Program-made: the position numbers and the translations under genes
DNA from: Euprymna scolopes
Lineage: Eukaryota; Mollusca; Cephalopoda; Sepiida; Sepiolidae
DNA length: 26,153 nucleotides
Assembly (NCBI GenBank): GCA_024364805.1
Contig: CM044511.1
Coordinates: 38,857,320-38,883,472, forward strand
Direction: 5' to 3'
Shown here: positions 1 to 11,345 of the stretch, piece by piece
Layout of the letters: each line of letters begins with the position of its first letter
Numbering within the stretch: position 1 is the first letter of the stretch
Notes under the pieces: model-generated
What the model was told of the DNA's origin: nothing
The model's database searches: none
The model's input: only the letters and a program-made list of their open reading frames with translations

Positions 1-45
1 TATATATATATATATGTGTGTGGTTGTGCGTGTGTTTAATGTGTG
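1..45. repeat. (TA)n/(TG)n microsatellite, left edge
   Basis: The window opens inside a TA tract that passes into a TG-rich tract. Its true left end lies outside the window. Confidence 0.9.
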
Positions 46-433
46 TATGTATGTATTTTGGTATCGGTATTTGTTATTTGACAAGACTATCCACTTTTAA
101 TGGTAATTCCCGTCTATATGAAGGAGCACACTTATTCATCTTAAAAGAACATAGTTTTATCCGTCATTTATTTCACTGATTTCTCGGAAAATTAATCGAA
201 CTTTTATACATATACACACATGATACTGCATTAAATTATACTGTTTTTTCAAAGCCTTTTCATTTTAATTTAATCATGTTTCTCAAAAAAATATATTCCA
301 TGAATAGAAAATAAAAACTGTCTGCTCAAAAGACATGTCGTCGAATTTCAATAAGTCATATGATTTTATGCCTTTTTTATCTTTTTGATGAAGCTATTTT
401 TATTTGCTTATTTGAAAAAAAATGTTATTTTAA
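46..433. other. AT-rich DNA, nothing recognised
   Basis: No open frame resembling a known protein, no RNA gene and no clear repeat was seen here. The only long frame nearby is driven by the TA/TC tract that follows. Confidence 0.6.
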
Positions 434-467
<34 letters not shown>

Positions 468-514
468 TATATATATGTATATATATGTATATATGTATAT
501 ATAGTGTATATATG

Positions 515-577
<63 letters not shown>
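434..577. repeat. Compound (TA)n-(TATG)n-(TC)n-(TA)n microsatellite
   Basis: A TA run, interrupted TATATG units, a pure TC run at about 513-532 and a second long TA run follow one another. The apparent protein across it is only Ile-Tyr and Leu-Ser repeats, so it is not coding. Confidence 0.95.
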
Positions 578-579
<2 letters not shown>

Positions 580-2100
580 TTACTCCTTCCCCTCTTTCTC
601 TTTCTACGTATATATTGTAAAGTAAGAATTCAAATAATTTATAACGCTAATAATATACAAGCGCAACTTCCAATATACACAGCTTCCATGTAATAGAATA
701 ATGTTAACATTTATGTACACAGTAAAATCGCTTTACTTTAACTAGTATCGGAACCATATTGAACCTCAGAATGTCATAACTGATTGCACACCTCCTACTA
801 GTTAAATCTTCAAACCATTCAGCATGATCTCTTTTAGCAACATTACACAGAATGCTCAGAGAACACGCGTTCAATTCTAGCGAAAATAAAGTTGCTTCGC
901 TTTACAGGTTAATAAAATTCTCTCACACCAGAGTTGAAATATCTGAGTTAGTGGAACCGACTACTGGTCTTTCTCTTTTTGACGAAGATGTAATTTTAAA
1001 CTAATAAATTCTTCACTTCCTGCTCACTTCCTAACCTTGTCTTGTCGACGCAGCGTTGCATATCTGTTATTGTTTATATGTATGGTGTTCAGATATACTT
1101 TCTTCACTAGTACATTTTAAAAGAAAATTCATCTGTTTCCTGATACCACCTCATTAATCGTACAAGACTCTAGTTGTTAGACTACTTTTAATTCTAATGG
1201 TTTTTCTCTGTTACGTATATTTTATAATCTTTTTCTCGCAACCTGTTTCGCAGAAACTATGATTCCGAACTTTGTACTGTTATCCTTGCAATGAATTTGC
1301 TATTTATTGCAGTAAGCCCTAGGATATGGTTGGAATGAATAAAAATAAAGAGAATGATGCCTGAAAAAAATAAGGCAGTTATGAATTCTTTTAAGATGAC
1401 GCTCCATTATAGTGTTGCTTTGATTTAATTAATTTCTCTTTTCTTCTTGGATGTCATTCTTACCCCGATACAAGAGATATATATATATATATATTATGAA
1501 TGTCTGCAGTAAGGTGTTACACATTATATATCATGTTAATCTTTTCTTAATGGCATCCTTCAGTATTAGAAGGTCAAATTAACAATATATGCAATTCTAA
1601 GAAAGTATCCTTGAATCAACATAAGTTAAGTAACAAAAAGAAAACATGCTATTTTTTTAAAAGATCAGTTGAAAATCTGTAAAGACTTTACATTGTTTGA
1701 CATTGAAAGTTACATTGTGGAAATAAAAGAAAAGTGCTTACGGTTAAAGCGTTCGCTTTATTCATGTTTAATTACTCTTTGGGGGTATTAAGATGTGGCG
1801 CTTACACATTTTATGACTGGTGATCTAGCTACGTGATGCTCAATCTCGCTGCTCCTGTGCAAATCGAGGTATCTGTTACCATAAAGTGGGCCACAGGAAA
1901 AACGAAGACATCCTTTGTGTTAATAAGTCATTTGCTTTAATGTTTCTTTATTTGTTTTTTTTGTGTTACATATATACATAGTCTATGGTTTGACGAAATA
2001 AAAGCTGAAATATTACTATATATACGTATATATATGCACGTGATATCTCCTTTATTTATTCACCGATTCCCCTTATTTTATTTTACAGGGCATGGTAGAA
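578..2100. other. Featureless AT-rich stretch
   Basis: About 1.5 kb with stops in all frames, a short TA tract near 1481-1494 and no family I recognise. It may hold old, unrecognisable transposon sequence or intron. Confidence 0.5.
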
Positions 2101-2103
2101 TCA

Positions 2104-3205
2104 ATGACCGTGAGTACACCAGAACCCTAGTGAGAGCTAGGACAAAGAATACACCGTTATATTTACTACAAGACAGGTTCGTTTAAGAAAACCCAGGACA
2201 GTTTCATGCGTCAGTTCGAATGTGAAAACGCTCCATCCAAAAGCAGAATTCAGAACTGGGCTGGCCACTTCGATAAGTATGGGACCCTGGAGAGCATCAA
2301 CGCTGCCAGAGAGAACCGCCCAAGCTATTCGAGACGTCCCAAGAAGCGAACAGCTGAGCTGGTCGAAAGCGTGAAAGAGTCTCCAGCAGAGTCCGAAACG
2401 CTCTGTGCGTAAGCGAACTCAGTCCCTCGGTATGCCCCGTGAGACTTACAGGAGAGTGCTGGTGAACGATATCAGGGCTTACCCATATAGAATACAGACG
2501 ATGCAACCCTTAGAACCTCGGACAAGAAGCAGGCGAGAGCTATGGCAGTAAAGATGCTCGAGAAGATCGAGGAGACACTAAGTTTCCTTAATCTCATTTG
2601 GACCTCAGATGAAGCGCACTTTCATCTTGATGGAAAGGCGAACGCGAAGACAAATGTGTTCTAGGGGTTTTCCAGACCCAATAAAGTAGGCACCAAGCCC
2701 CTGCACTCTCCTAAGTGCACGGGGTGGGCTGTAGTCTCGGCCAGATGTATCATCGGACCAATCATAGAAGAATCTGGCGCAGCAGTTACAGTCACCAAAG
2801 AGCGGTATGTGGAGGTCCTCAAAACCTTCAAGAGTTAGCTCCATACTATCTACCCGTAACTCATGAGCAAGTTCTGATTCCAGCAGGACGGAGCAAGTTC
2901 TCACACCTCAAACCTGTCCCGAGATTGGCTGAAAGAGAACTTCGGAGGCCGAGTGATCAGTCTCAAGGCTGATTTTAGTGGGAACCCCATAGCCCGGACC
3001 TAACCCCCTCCCAGATTTGTTTCTTTATCTTAACGGCAGAGTCTACACAGGGAACCCCAGAGTCATCACGAAACTCAATGAAGCCAGCAGGGAGGAGAGG
3101 AGAGCTATTACTAATTCGGTTTGTGAGAAAGTCATGGACAACTTCGTGCTGAGCCTCAAAAAATGCACAGAGCTAAATGGAGGTCATCTAGATCATATGC
3201 TGTAG
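2104..3205 (+). mobile_element. Decayed mariner transposon, DD41D-type transposase
   Basis: A Tc1/mariner superfamily transposase that would cut and paste its own element. The N-terminal helix-turn-helix is seen at 2206-2340 (RIQNWAGHFDKYGTLESIN, then a Pro/Arg/Lys hinge) and a second at about 2399-2470 (SVRKRTQSLGMPRETYRRVL). The catalytic domain gives WTSDEAHFHLDG (first Asp codon 2608), QQDGASSHTS (second Asp 2887) and PDLFLY (third Asp 3014). Asp2 to Asp3 spans 127 nt, about 41 residues allowing one frame change, so I place it near the DD41D group. The C-terminus (ITNSVCEKVMDNFV) ends at 3205. It is dead: stops lie near 2128-2133 and at 2662, and the frame shifts near 2398, 2519, 2828, 2878 and 2980. 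I found no convincing terminal inverted repeats, so the element ends are unknown. Confidence 0.9.
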
Positions 3206-3350
3206 AACGGAGGGAAAAAAGGCCAATCCCCCTAGTGTTTTGCTGTGCTGTTTTGAATATAGTACACTAGTTATGACCAAAGTTTCATTTCATTCGGACA
3301 AAACACTAAGAAACGCTGCCTAATTTGACTTGGGGCCCGTTTTTTGCGTG

Positions 3351-4631
<1,281 letters not shown>

Positions 4632-5084
4632 ACCAAACGGTTACCTAGCAACCACGCTGTTCTTAACTCACTAAATGCAAATGATGTTGAAATGTGGCTG
4701 CAACAAGATGCGGAATCTACTGATCAATATTTTGAAGGCAGTAATGGTGATGAAAATAGCGACAGCTCCTGTTCTCTTTACGCTAATGTAAATAACCACG
4801 AACACTCTGATGAAGCAATATCATGAGATGATACAGAAAATTATATGGAGAGGGCTAGAACATTTATAGAAAAAAGTCCTTACTTAAATGACAACTATGT
4901 TTTGCAAGCAATGCCACTCCGCAGAGATATAATCATAAAGAAGCTACAGAACCAAGAAATTGTAGATTTTGGTGATAGCTTACGGAATGCATGGGCAGCG
5001 CCCGAGAGCTCAATCGATGAAAATAGAAACTGCAATGAGACTCATTCAATGAATAAATTAAAACAAAAACTATGTTTTACATAA
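4632..5084 (+). pseudogene. Unrecognised acidic coding-like stretch, one in-frame stop
   Basis: One frame stays open from 4632 to the TAA at 5082-5084 apart from a TGA at 4824-4826. The first part reads like protein: LNSLNANDVEMWLQQDAES, then an Asp/Ser/Asn-rich acidic run. The second part (4845-5081) is mixed helical sequence such as MERARTFIEKSPYLND and RRDIIIKKLQNQEIVDFGD, ending KQKLCFT. A T-run plus CAG about 50 nt upstream could be a splice acceptor. Codon-like composition in an otherwise stop-rich region suggests real past coding. I do not recognise the family. An acidic N-terminus of a piggyBac-type or other transposase, or an exon of a host pseudogene, are both possible. If it is an exon of a living gene, the TGA argues against it. 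Confidence 0.35.
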
Positions 5085-5186
5085 ATGTATGATTTGTGTG
5101 GACGATAACTTAGGAAAACAATATCTAACAAGTAAGAATAGATTTTATCACGTTTAGACGTCCATACACAAAGCCAACTTCATAGT

Positions 5187-5189
<3 letters not shown>

Positions 5190-5251
<62 letters not shown>
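5190..5251. repeat. (TA)n microsatellite
   Basis: Pure TA run of about 62 bp. Confidence 0.95.
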
Positions 5252-5253
<2 letters not shown>

Positions 5254-5649
5254 CAATTTTTATGAAACCCAGATAAGTGAAAGTAGGTAAATTCGAATAG
5301 CATAACAAGGTGTCTTACTTCCCTGATTTTTTTTGAATTTGAACAATATTTGGAAAGTAATGTGATTTTCTCGTTCTGGTAATTTTAAGTGTGTATCACT
5401 TCATTGCAAGTGTAAAATGTATATTCCCAGTAATAACACAATATTCTAACTCCATATTAGTAATAGGCTCACATAGTCCGTTCAAATACAATATGAAACA
5501 TTTGAAAAGCCACTTTAGTAATCTGAACATTTACGCATCCATCGGGGTCTGTAAGGCAGCACTTACGAGTTGTAGTAAGAAAAAAGTGTAGCAGTTTAGT
5601 CGTATTTGTTGTTATCCAGACTTGTTTTCACGAACGAGGATTAGGAAGG
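5252..5649. other. No gene recognised
   Basis: A 66-codon frame at 5391-5591 has no recognisable motif and ordinary AT-rich composition. I treat it as chance. Confidence 0.5.
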
Positions 5650-6008
5650 TATTTATGCCTGACGAGTCCAATGCGGGGTAAGCAATCTCACACACAAAAG
5701 CTGCAGGTAGGAGTCTGGTCTGGGTTTCGTGCTGGAGCTAGTTGACACTTCTTTTCTCCGGCGTTTCTATCCCACAGCAAAGACCGCTGAATTTTGAAAA
5801 TTGCTTGATGGATGGTGTACCGCCACATATCTCGCTTCGCTACAAGTCGAGATGCAAGGTATCGATATTCGCGAGACATGGTGATTTTAGGAAAGCGGTT
5901 GTCTTCCATTCTGGAGCCGTTGCCAGTCCAGCGGAGTTGTGATTTTAGAAGGATTGCCTCAGTACTGCTGAACTTGGCCTGTTCGAGAACTTTAAAGTTG
6001 GGGAAAAA
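5650..6008 (-). mobile_element. 5'-truncated RTE-like LINE, C-terminal end of ORF2
   Basis: The minus strand encodes the far C-terminus of a non-LTR retrotransposon polyprotein, downstream of the reverse transcriptase. It reads VLEQAKFSSTEAILLKSQLR, then WTGNGSRMEDNRFPKI, then AKRDMWRYTIHQAI, and ends with a finger CSFCV, stop, DCLPRIGLVRHKY. The frame stays the same through the stop at 5688-5690, which probably arose by CGA to TGA decay. Compared with the remembered family, a piece between the KITM and AKRDMWR segments is missing. The copy is truncated exactly where the TA/TG tract at 6011-6069 begins. It shares its layout with the longer fragment at 10195-11345. Family match is by eye and the clade name is less sure than the LINE call. 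Confidence 0.85.
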
Positions 6009-6009
6009 A

Positions 6010-6010
<1 letters not shown>

Positions 6011-6069
<59 letters not shown>
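6011..6069. repeat. (TA)n(TG)n microsatellite
   Basis: A TA run followed by a TG run, directly abutting the truncated 5' end of the LINE fragment. A second short TA run lies at 6128-6145. Confidence 0.95.
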
Positions 6070-6074
<5 letters not shown>

Positions 6075-6169
6075 TATGTAATATAACGCTGAACGTCTGT
6101 GGGTGTGTCTAATCACAAATAAGCTCCTATATATATATATATATTATAGAAAACTGATCAAATATAATG

Positions 6170-6665
6170 ATTGAAGGTGTATTGAGACACATGAATGGGT
6201 ATATTGGATCTGACATAATGATGATTCATTAAAATTGTGGGGACTGCGTACGCGCCTGATCCACAAAGTATGGAAAAACACCTTTAAAAATTAAAACAAA
6301 ATGTTTACAAGTGCTTTGATACAGATGTACATAATAATACGTTGATAAGTACGTTTTAACATGAATAGGAATGGTATACTAAAATTGTAGGGTCTGCGTT
6401 CGTGCCCTGCCTCCATAGAATGGAAATAGCCGCAAACTTTATTAAAGACTTTTCGTATCTATCTGCGTAAGTATACTTTGATAATTATGTTTCGCTTCGA
6501 AGAAATATGGTATAATAAAATCATGGCATATTCGTTCGCGTCTGACCTCCATAGAATGGAAATATGTCACAAAGTGATACAAGCTTTTTTATTTTTACTT
6601 TTATCATATTTTGCTTTTGTTTTGATACCTCCAAATTCGAAGCTATCTCTTTACAACCCTCCCTT
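6170..6665 (+). repeat. Degenerate ~145 bp tandem repeat, three copies
   Basis: A unit beginning AAAATTGTRGGG followed by a TGCGT-CG-rich core and CTCCATAGAATGGAAATA recurs at 6231, 6381 and 6517 (spacing 150 and 136). A second landmark, TTTGATA, recurs at 6315, 6477 and 6621 (spacing 162 and 144), confirming the register. Copies 2 and 3 share 18 identical bases at 6411 and 6547. The copies have diverged by substitutions and small indels, as expected for an old satellite remnant. No coding or RNA role is seen. Confidence 0.75.
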
Positions 6666-6750
6666 TTTATAACCTATCATACTTTCATAAATTAGAGTCC
6701 ATTTTCTGTAGACTGTTTTTAACCCAGTCAACGACGGGTTCTTTAACTAA

Positions 6751-6778
6751 CTGCGTGTCAAATAATTAATGAGATAAC
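6751..6778 (+). repeat. 5' terminal inverted repeat of the Tc1-like element
   Basis: CTGCGTGTCAAATAATTAAT and its continuation align with the reverse complement of 7871-7899 (core GTGTCAA-T-AT-AA and GAG), allowing one gap and several substitutions. A TA dinucleotide lies just outside, as expected for this superfamily's target site. Confidence 0.75.
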
Positions 6779-7870
6779 ATTTTTTTTTACCAGTATCAGA
6801 AACTTACAGGAAGTTTCGCGCCAAAAGCTTCGGAAACGTTGACAATGCTGGTGTGCGAGTACTGTAAAATTTCCGCGCAATGTAAACAAATTGCCACCGT
6901 AATTGCTGAACTTACTACACCCAAAGACCCTAAAAAGGTACGTAAGAGAGCTGATAAAGTTGTGTCACGCCGTTCTAGACTACAAATTTAACATGAAGTT
7001 GTTAAGAACCTGGGCAGACAAGTCGAGAAGTCTTTGACCAAGCCGGAATGAAGAATGGCTTAACAAGTACTCATTGTCGCTTTCTGAAAGAGGTGAAAAA
7101 GTATGTTAAGCAGTGACAAAGCCTCTACTAAAGCAATACCACACACAAGACCGATATAAATGGACACAGTTGTCTTCACGGATGAAGTGCGTGCCACTCT
7201 TGATGGCACAGATGGCTGGAGGTAGGGATGGATCTTAGATGGACGACATTGTCATTTGCATATTAAGGCGCCAGCAAAGTGTTGGTTGGATAATGATTTG
7301 GGCTGGTTTTACCGGAGGTAATTTAGGTGGCCCATGGAGAGTACAAGAAAGCGTAAAATTGACGCAATGCTACATGCTTCTCTAGAAGAGACTTTGCACC
7401 ATGGCGGAAGAAGCAAAGGTTGACTTCAGAAGAACAATTATCCTTATGCCGGATAATGCTCCCTCACATGCAGCAAACTAAAGAAAATACTATTTTCCAC
7501 AACTGGGGTTCTCTGGTCTACGGTAATTGAAGTGGCCTGCGAATTCACCAGATTGAAACCCAATTGATAATCTTCAGAGTATCATGAAGCGAAGCGTCAA
7601 TGCAAGTGGACGCAAAATTAAGAGCGAAGATGACTTGTAGGATGCTCTCAGAGGTACTGCGAGGAATAACTGTTGACGAAATAACAAATTTTACTAATTC
7701 TGTGGACCACCGTCTTTTACAAGTCATTCATAAAAATGGATCGCATTTCCCCTACTAATCATGTCAACGTAAAACTTCCTATGTAGTTATTGTGCTCTAA
7801 GCATTTTTCCTAGTTCATTAAATGTTTGAAAATTATTTAAATAAACAAGTTTTTGGAATGTTGTGTTTTT

Positions 7871-7899
7871 CTCAACCTCGTTTATAACTTGACACACTG
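7871..7899 (-). repeat. 3' terminal inverted repeat of the Tc1-like element
   Basis: The reverse complement starts CAGTGTGTCAAGTTATAAAC, the usual CAGT-type end of Tc1 relatives, and matches the 5' end at 6751-6778. The flanking TA has been lost on this side. Confidence 0.75.
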
Positions 7900-7998
7900 A
7901 AATCAACAGATATTTCTATGTTCTGCAGTGGTTTCGCTAATACTGCTTTAAATACTTTTATTTTCTTACTGACGTTGCTGAATAGTATTGTAAGCACT

Positions 7999-8020
7999 AT
8001 ATATATATATATATATATAC
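7999..8020. repeat. Short (TA)n tract
   Basis: Eleven TA units shortly after the Tc1-like element. Confidence 0.9.
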
Positions 8021-8258
8021 TTGTAGCTAAATTTATTATTGAAATGTCCATATCTTTTGTACTATGGGACGAACCTAGATAAAGTTTGGAAGACTATAAT
8101 ACTCATCTATAGTTAACTTTTATGACAACTGGTAAAGTAACCTATATATCCCAACCAAAAAAAATGCACCTGCATTGCGTATATATGTATATATAATGGC
8201 CTGCCTAGCCCGCTTCAATTTTGCTTCTTCGCTTCTCTCTTTCTTTTTTTCTCTCGTC

Positions 8259-8291
<33 letters not shown>

Positions 8292-8344
8292 GGTGCGTGT
8301 GTGTGTGCTTGGGTGTGTGTGTGTGTGAGTATGTGTGTGTGCAT
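8259..8344. repeat. (TA)n then interrupted (TG)n microsatellite
   Basis: A TA run of about 24 bp passes into TG units broken by GGGTG and CTTG interruptions. The frames read across it (Tyr-Ile, then Cys-Val or His-Thr) are not coding. Confidence 0.93.
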
Positions 8345-8699
8345 ATACATTAAGAACAAAACATCTCTCAATAATGAAAACGGCATCTTTAAGAATTGAA
8401 CATTAAATATTCGCCAGCTGTACACTTCCGGGAAGTAATGAGAATAATTTTGTAATCATGAGAATATAAACAACAATAAAAATGAGTACATTTCCTATTT
8501 TATCTATAGGACAGATTTCAATAACCAGAAATTCAATAATAATAGAATACGCAAAAAGTTTATATCGTAGATACTAGATAAACATTATTTTTTGACTCAA
8601 GTAACGATCCAGCATTAATAATTAATATTTTCCAGGAGACCATTTACTTTAACGTTCACTGAGATAATGCGTTTGTTTGATTTTTTTTCAAATCAAGAG

Positions 8700-8700
<1 letters not shown>
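8345..8700. other. Nothing recognised
   Basis: AT-rich, stop-dense in all frames. Confidence 0.5.

Positions 8701-8777
<77 letters not shown>
8701..8777. repeat. (TA)n microsatellite
   Basis: Pure TA run of about 77 bp. Confidence 0.97.
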
Positions 8778-8780
<3 letters not shown>

Positions 8781-10194
8781 TACACATCCTATTCCTCTTG
8801 CATTGTATCTGTTTTCTAATCGCTTTAATCATTATGCATATTAGTATTGGTACATCTTTTATTATCGTAGCTTTAATTGCGTCGATTTTGGTAATTACAT
8901 ATTAACCCATGAAGTAAATTCATAAGTATACATTGTCAAGGTTCTCTGATATAATTTTTTTTCGAATATTTAGCATACTAATTTTACTTCTCATCTTTTT
9001 TTATATTCTTCCACTACACATGTTCGGCATAAAATAGTTTACTTCCTTAATATCCCGTATCCTTCATCTTTCGATTTTCACTGTTAAGTTTTTTGGATGA
9101 TCGGAATTAAATTAGATTTTTGTTGTTATAATTGTCGTTATTACTCGATATGTGATATTTAATATCCGGCAAGTTACTATTATAGAGGTTGTTTCAATAT
9201 ATCTAAGCTTTTTTCTACTTAGCAGACAGTCTATATATTATATTGAAAACAAAAGAAGATGGATTTTACAACAGTGCCATGTGATCGTATTATTTATAAA
9301 CCTAGGTTATTGTAACTTAGTATTATCGTAGATAATATAAACTTAAAAACGTGTAATTAATATATGTGTGCACCCCTTTGATAAAATAATACAACGCTTC
9401 GTGAGTTTTGCATGAATTAATAAGATAACTATACAATTAAAAATATATACATGAATATCTTTGTCGTTTTTGTTATAATTAACGGTAGTATTATCCGGGA
9501 TAAATATGCTAAATTTATGTTTTATTTAAGATAACAACTATCTTAGATAAAACTGGCAAGAAACATAAAATGCCACATCGTTAAGATTTCTGAATAGGTC
9601 AGATTGTTTGTGTACGTATGATTTTCACTAGTGGCACTAAAATTGTTACATACTATGAAAAATAGGAAAACATTTCTATAAGCACAAGGTTGAAACAAAG
9701 CTGATGCTGACAATAACAGACATCTTAGATCGCTTATAATATTGTGATGAAAGCGGAAAACTTTGAGAAACAAATTTTAGCAGTGTTTATCGCTTATGAA
9801 TTATTGGTATATATAGTAATAATCATGTAAGTATAATTTTTATAGAACAGCGGATTCCTGTTACGTATGTGTGAACTATTTTTGTGTCCCTTACACAAAA
9901 TATACTCCCTTGTTTCTTTGTTTTTTTTTTGTTTTTTCATTGAGCCGTTTATCCAATTTGTGTGTGTATATATGCGGCAACCAATTATTTATAAACAGTT
10001 TTTTTAATATTTACTTCTTTCCTTCCCCAACGTTCTAACTGAAGAAGTCATACAGCGCCAAACAACACGTAAACTACTGAGTAGATACAATCATATTAAT
10101 GTATGTTTAATATAGACGAGCAGTGTATCATTACAGTAGAGACTGTAAAATACTGTATAATTACATTTGTAAAAGATAAAATATGTTAGTTATG
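8778..10194. other. AT-rich DNA, nothing recognised
   Basis: About 1.4 kb without a recognisable protein, RNA or repeat. The 76-codon minus frame at 9543-9773 has no motif and is probably chance. Confidence 0.5.
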
Positions 10195-11345
10195 GTACTA
10201 CTTCAATATTTTTATTTGACTGTGACTGCGTTGATGACAGTGAAGCCCGATGTATGATCTCCACTGCTTTCCACAGATAGAGCACAGAAAGATAGGATTT
10301 GGGTTTTGATGATGAGTGGCAATCGCTCGTCGGTATCTCAGTGAGCGACACACCGTAGCTGCTTGTCCATGCTTTTAGTTAAAGAATGGCATCACGCTAT
10401 TGGAGCGCAAATTGTCTCTATGTTTCTATCCGCTTCCAAATCTCCAAAATATTGAAGGTGATATTGCACCGCTTGAGGGTATGTTTGATGCAGTCTATGT
10501 AACGTTTCTTAGTTCAGCCGAGGTTTCTTTTGCCATGAGTTAGCTGAACGAAAAGAACTCTTCGAGATATTCTGTTTGAGGGCATACTGATGACGTGCCC
10601 CAACCATCGAAGCCGACGATGAATAAAGAGTTTCTCTAGAGGAGCAACTCCAACTCTCCTGAAAATTTCTGAATGGGACACTGTCTGCCACCAGTTAAAA
10701 ACTAGGGCCTGTTATAGTCATCTTGTTAGAAATGACTCAAGAAGCCTGATGTGATGGCGATACGAAACCCATGCCTCGGAATCGAACATGAGGGTTGGTA
10801 TGATGAATCCATTATACGCAGCGTCCCTTCTATGAGCCTTGCGATAGCGGTTGGAAAACACTCCTTAATTTCGATCGCCAAAATTTCGAAAGGCGAGATC
10901 CAGGCGGCTCTAAACTTAATTGCAAAGATCACAAGATAATGAATTATTGAAGCCAAGTTATGTGAAGCTGTTGATATTATTTAGAGTTATACCGTTGATA
11001 GTGAAGATGGGAGCATCAGTCTGTGACACGTTTGGCAAAGTTTTGATGTTGATAAGAAGGACAGGTAGATGGTAGGTGTTGGTGATTACGTCAAGACTGC
11101 GTTGAAGTCTGCTAGATTTATGGCTAGGGAATACAGAATATTGGCATACTGTAAGTCGAAGATTAGTTCTTCAAAGATTTTAGTCTTGACCGGAAGACGT
11201 TTCAGGTTTAAGAGGTTGCAATCAAGACGGTATTGGACAACAACGGGATCATAAGTTTGAAAGTCACGGCGTGAAAGCAAAGTGACAGCAACAAGTTGAG
11301 AATGACCGGATCATAGACACACCCTTGTTTTACATTCACTGGTCG
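10195..11345 (-). mobile_element. RTE-like LINE fragment: end of reverse transcriptase to C-terminal finger
   Basis: Read on the minus strand this is the second half of a LINE polyprotein. It opens near 11345 with VKQGCV, the reverse-transcriptase QG motif, followed by LNLKRLPVKTKIFEELIFDL. The catalytic box that should read YADD is QYANIL here, so the active-site acids are lost. Next come TDAPIFTINGITLNNINSFT (usual position of the TYLGS segment), PTLMFDSEAWVSYRHHIRLL near 10740-10800 and HRRLRWLGHVISMPSNRISR near 10560-10625. KKRYIDCIKHTLKRCNI follows, and the 3' end near 10210-10290 holds a finger CSICGKQWRSYIGLHCHQR with the last His two residues on. Several stops and frame changes show it is dead. 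The 5' part of ORF2, with the endonuclease, is absent. Calling the clade RTE-like rests on remembered motifs. Confidence 0.88.

Larger units (their letters stand above)
6751..7899 (+). mobile_element. Tc1/mariner-superfamily element with TIRs, DD37-type, dead
   Basis: About 1.15 kb bounded by matching terminal inverted repeats. The plus strand carries transposase remains: a DNA-binding part with TTPKDPKKVRKRADKVVSRR near 6910-6975, then VVFTDEVRATLDGTDGW (first Asp codon 7181), MPDNAPSHAAN (second Asp 7452) and WPANSPD-NPIDNLQSIMKR (third acidic codon 7566), ending VDHRLLQVIHKNGS near 7740. Asp2 to the third acidic residue is in one frame with 37 residues between, which fits the DD37E group rather than classic DD34E Tc1. 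The third residue is Asp (NPID) where the family normally has Glu. Many stops (for example in 6984-7060, 7226, 7320, 7479, 7524, 7554) and at least one frame change between the first and second catalytic motifs show it is long dead. The length is close to that of a full element. Confidence 0.88.

Noticed and set aside
360-620. Frames rich in Ile-Tyr, Leu-Ser, His-Thr or Cys-Val here and at 3320-3553, 5812-6116, 8120-8425 and 17891-18124
   Set aside because: They are translations of TA, TC and TG microsatellites.
2715-2972. Frames in other phases over the mariner, and the minus frames at 2297-2506 and 2605-2904
   Set aside because: The 2715 frame contains only a shifted piece of the transposase (QELAPYYLPVTHEQVL), and the minus frames are shadows.
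5742-5942. Plus-strand frame over the LINE fragment
   Set aside because: The minus strand clearly encodes the LINE C-terminus here, so the plus frame is its shadow.
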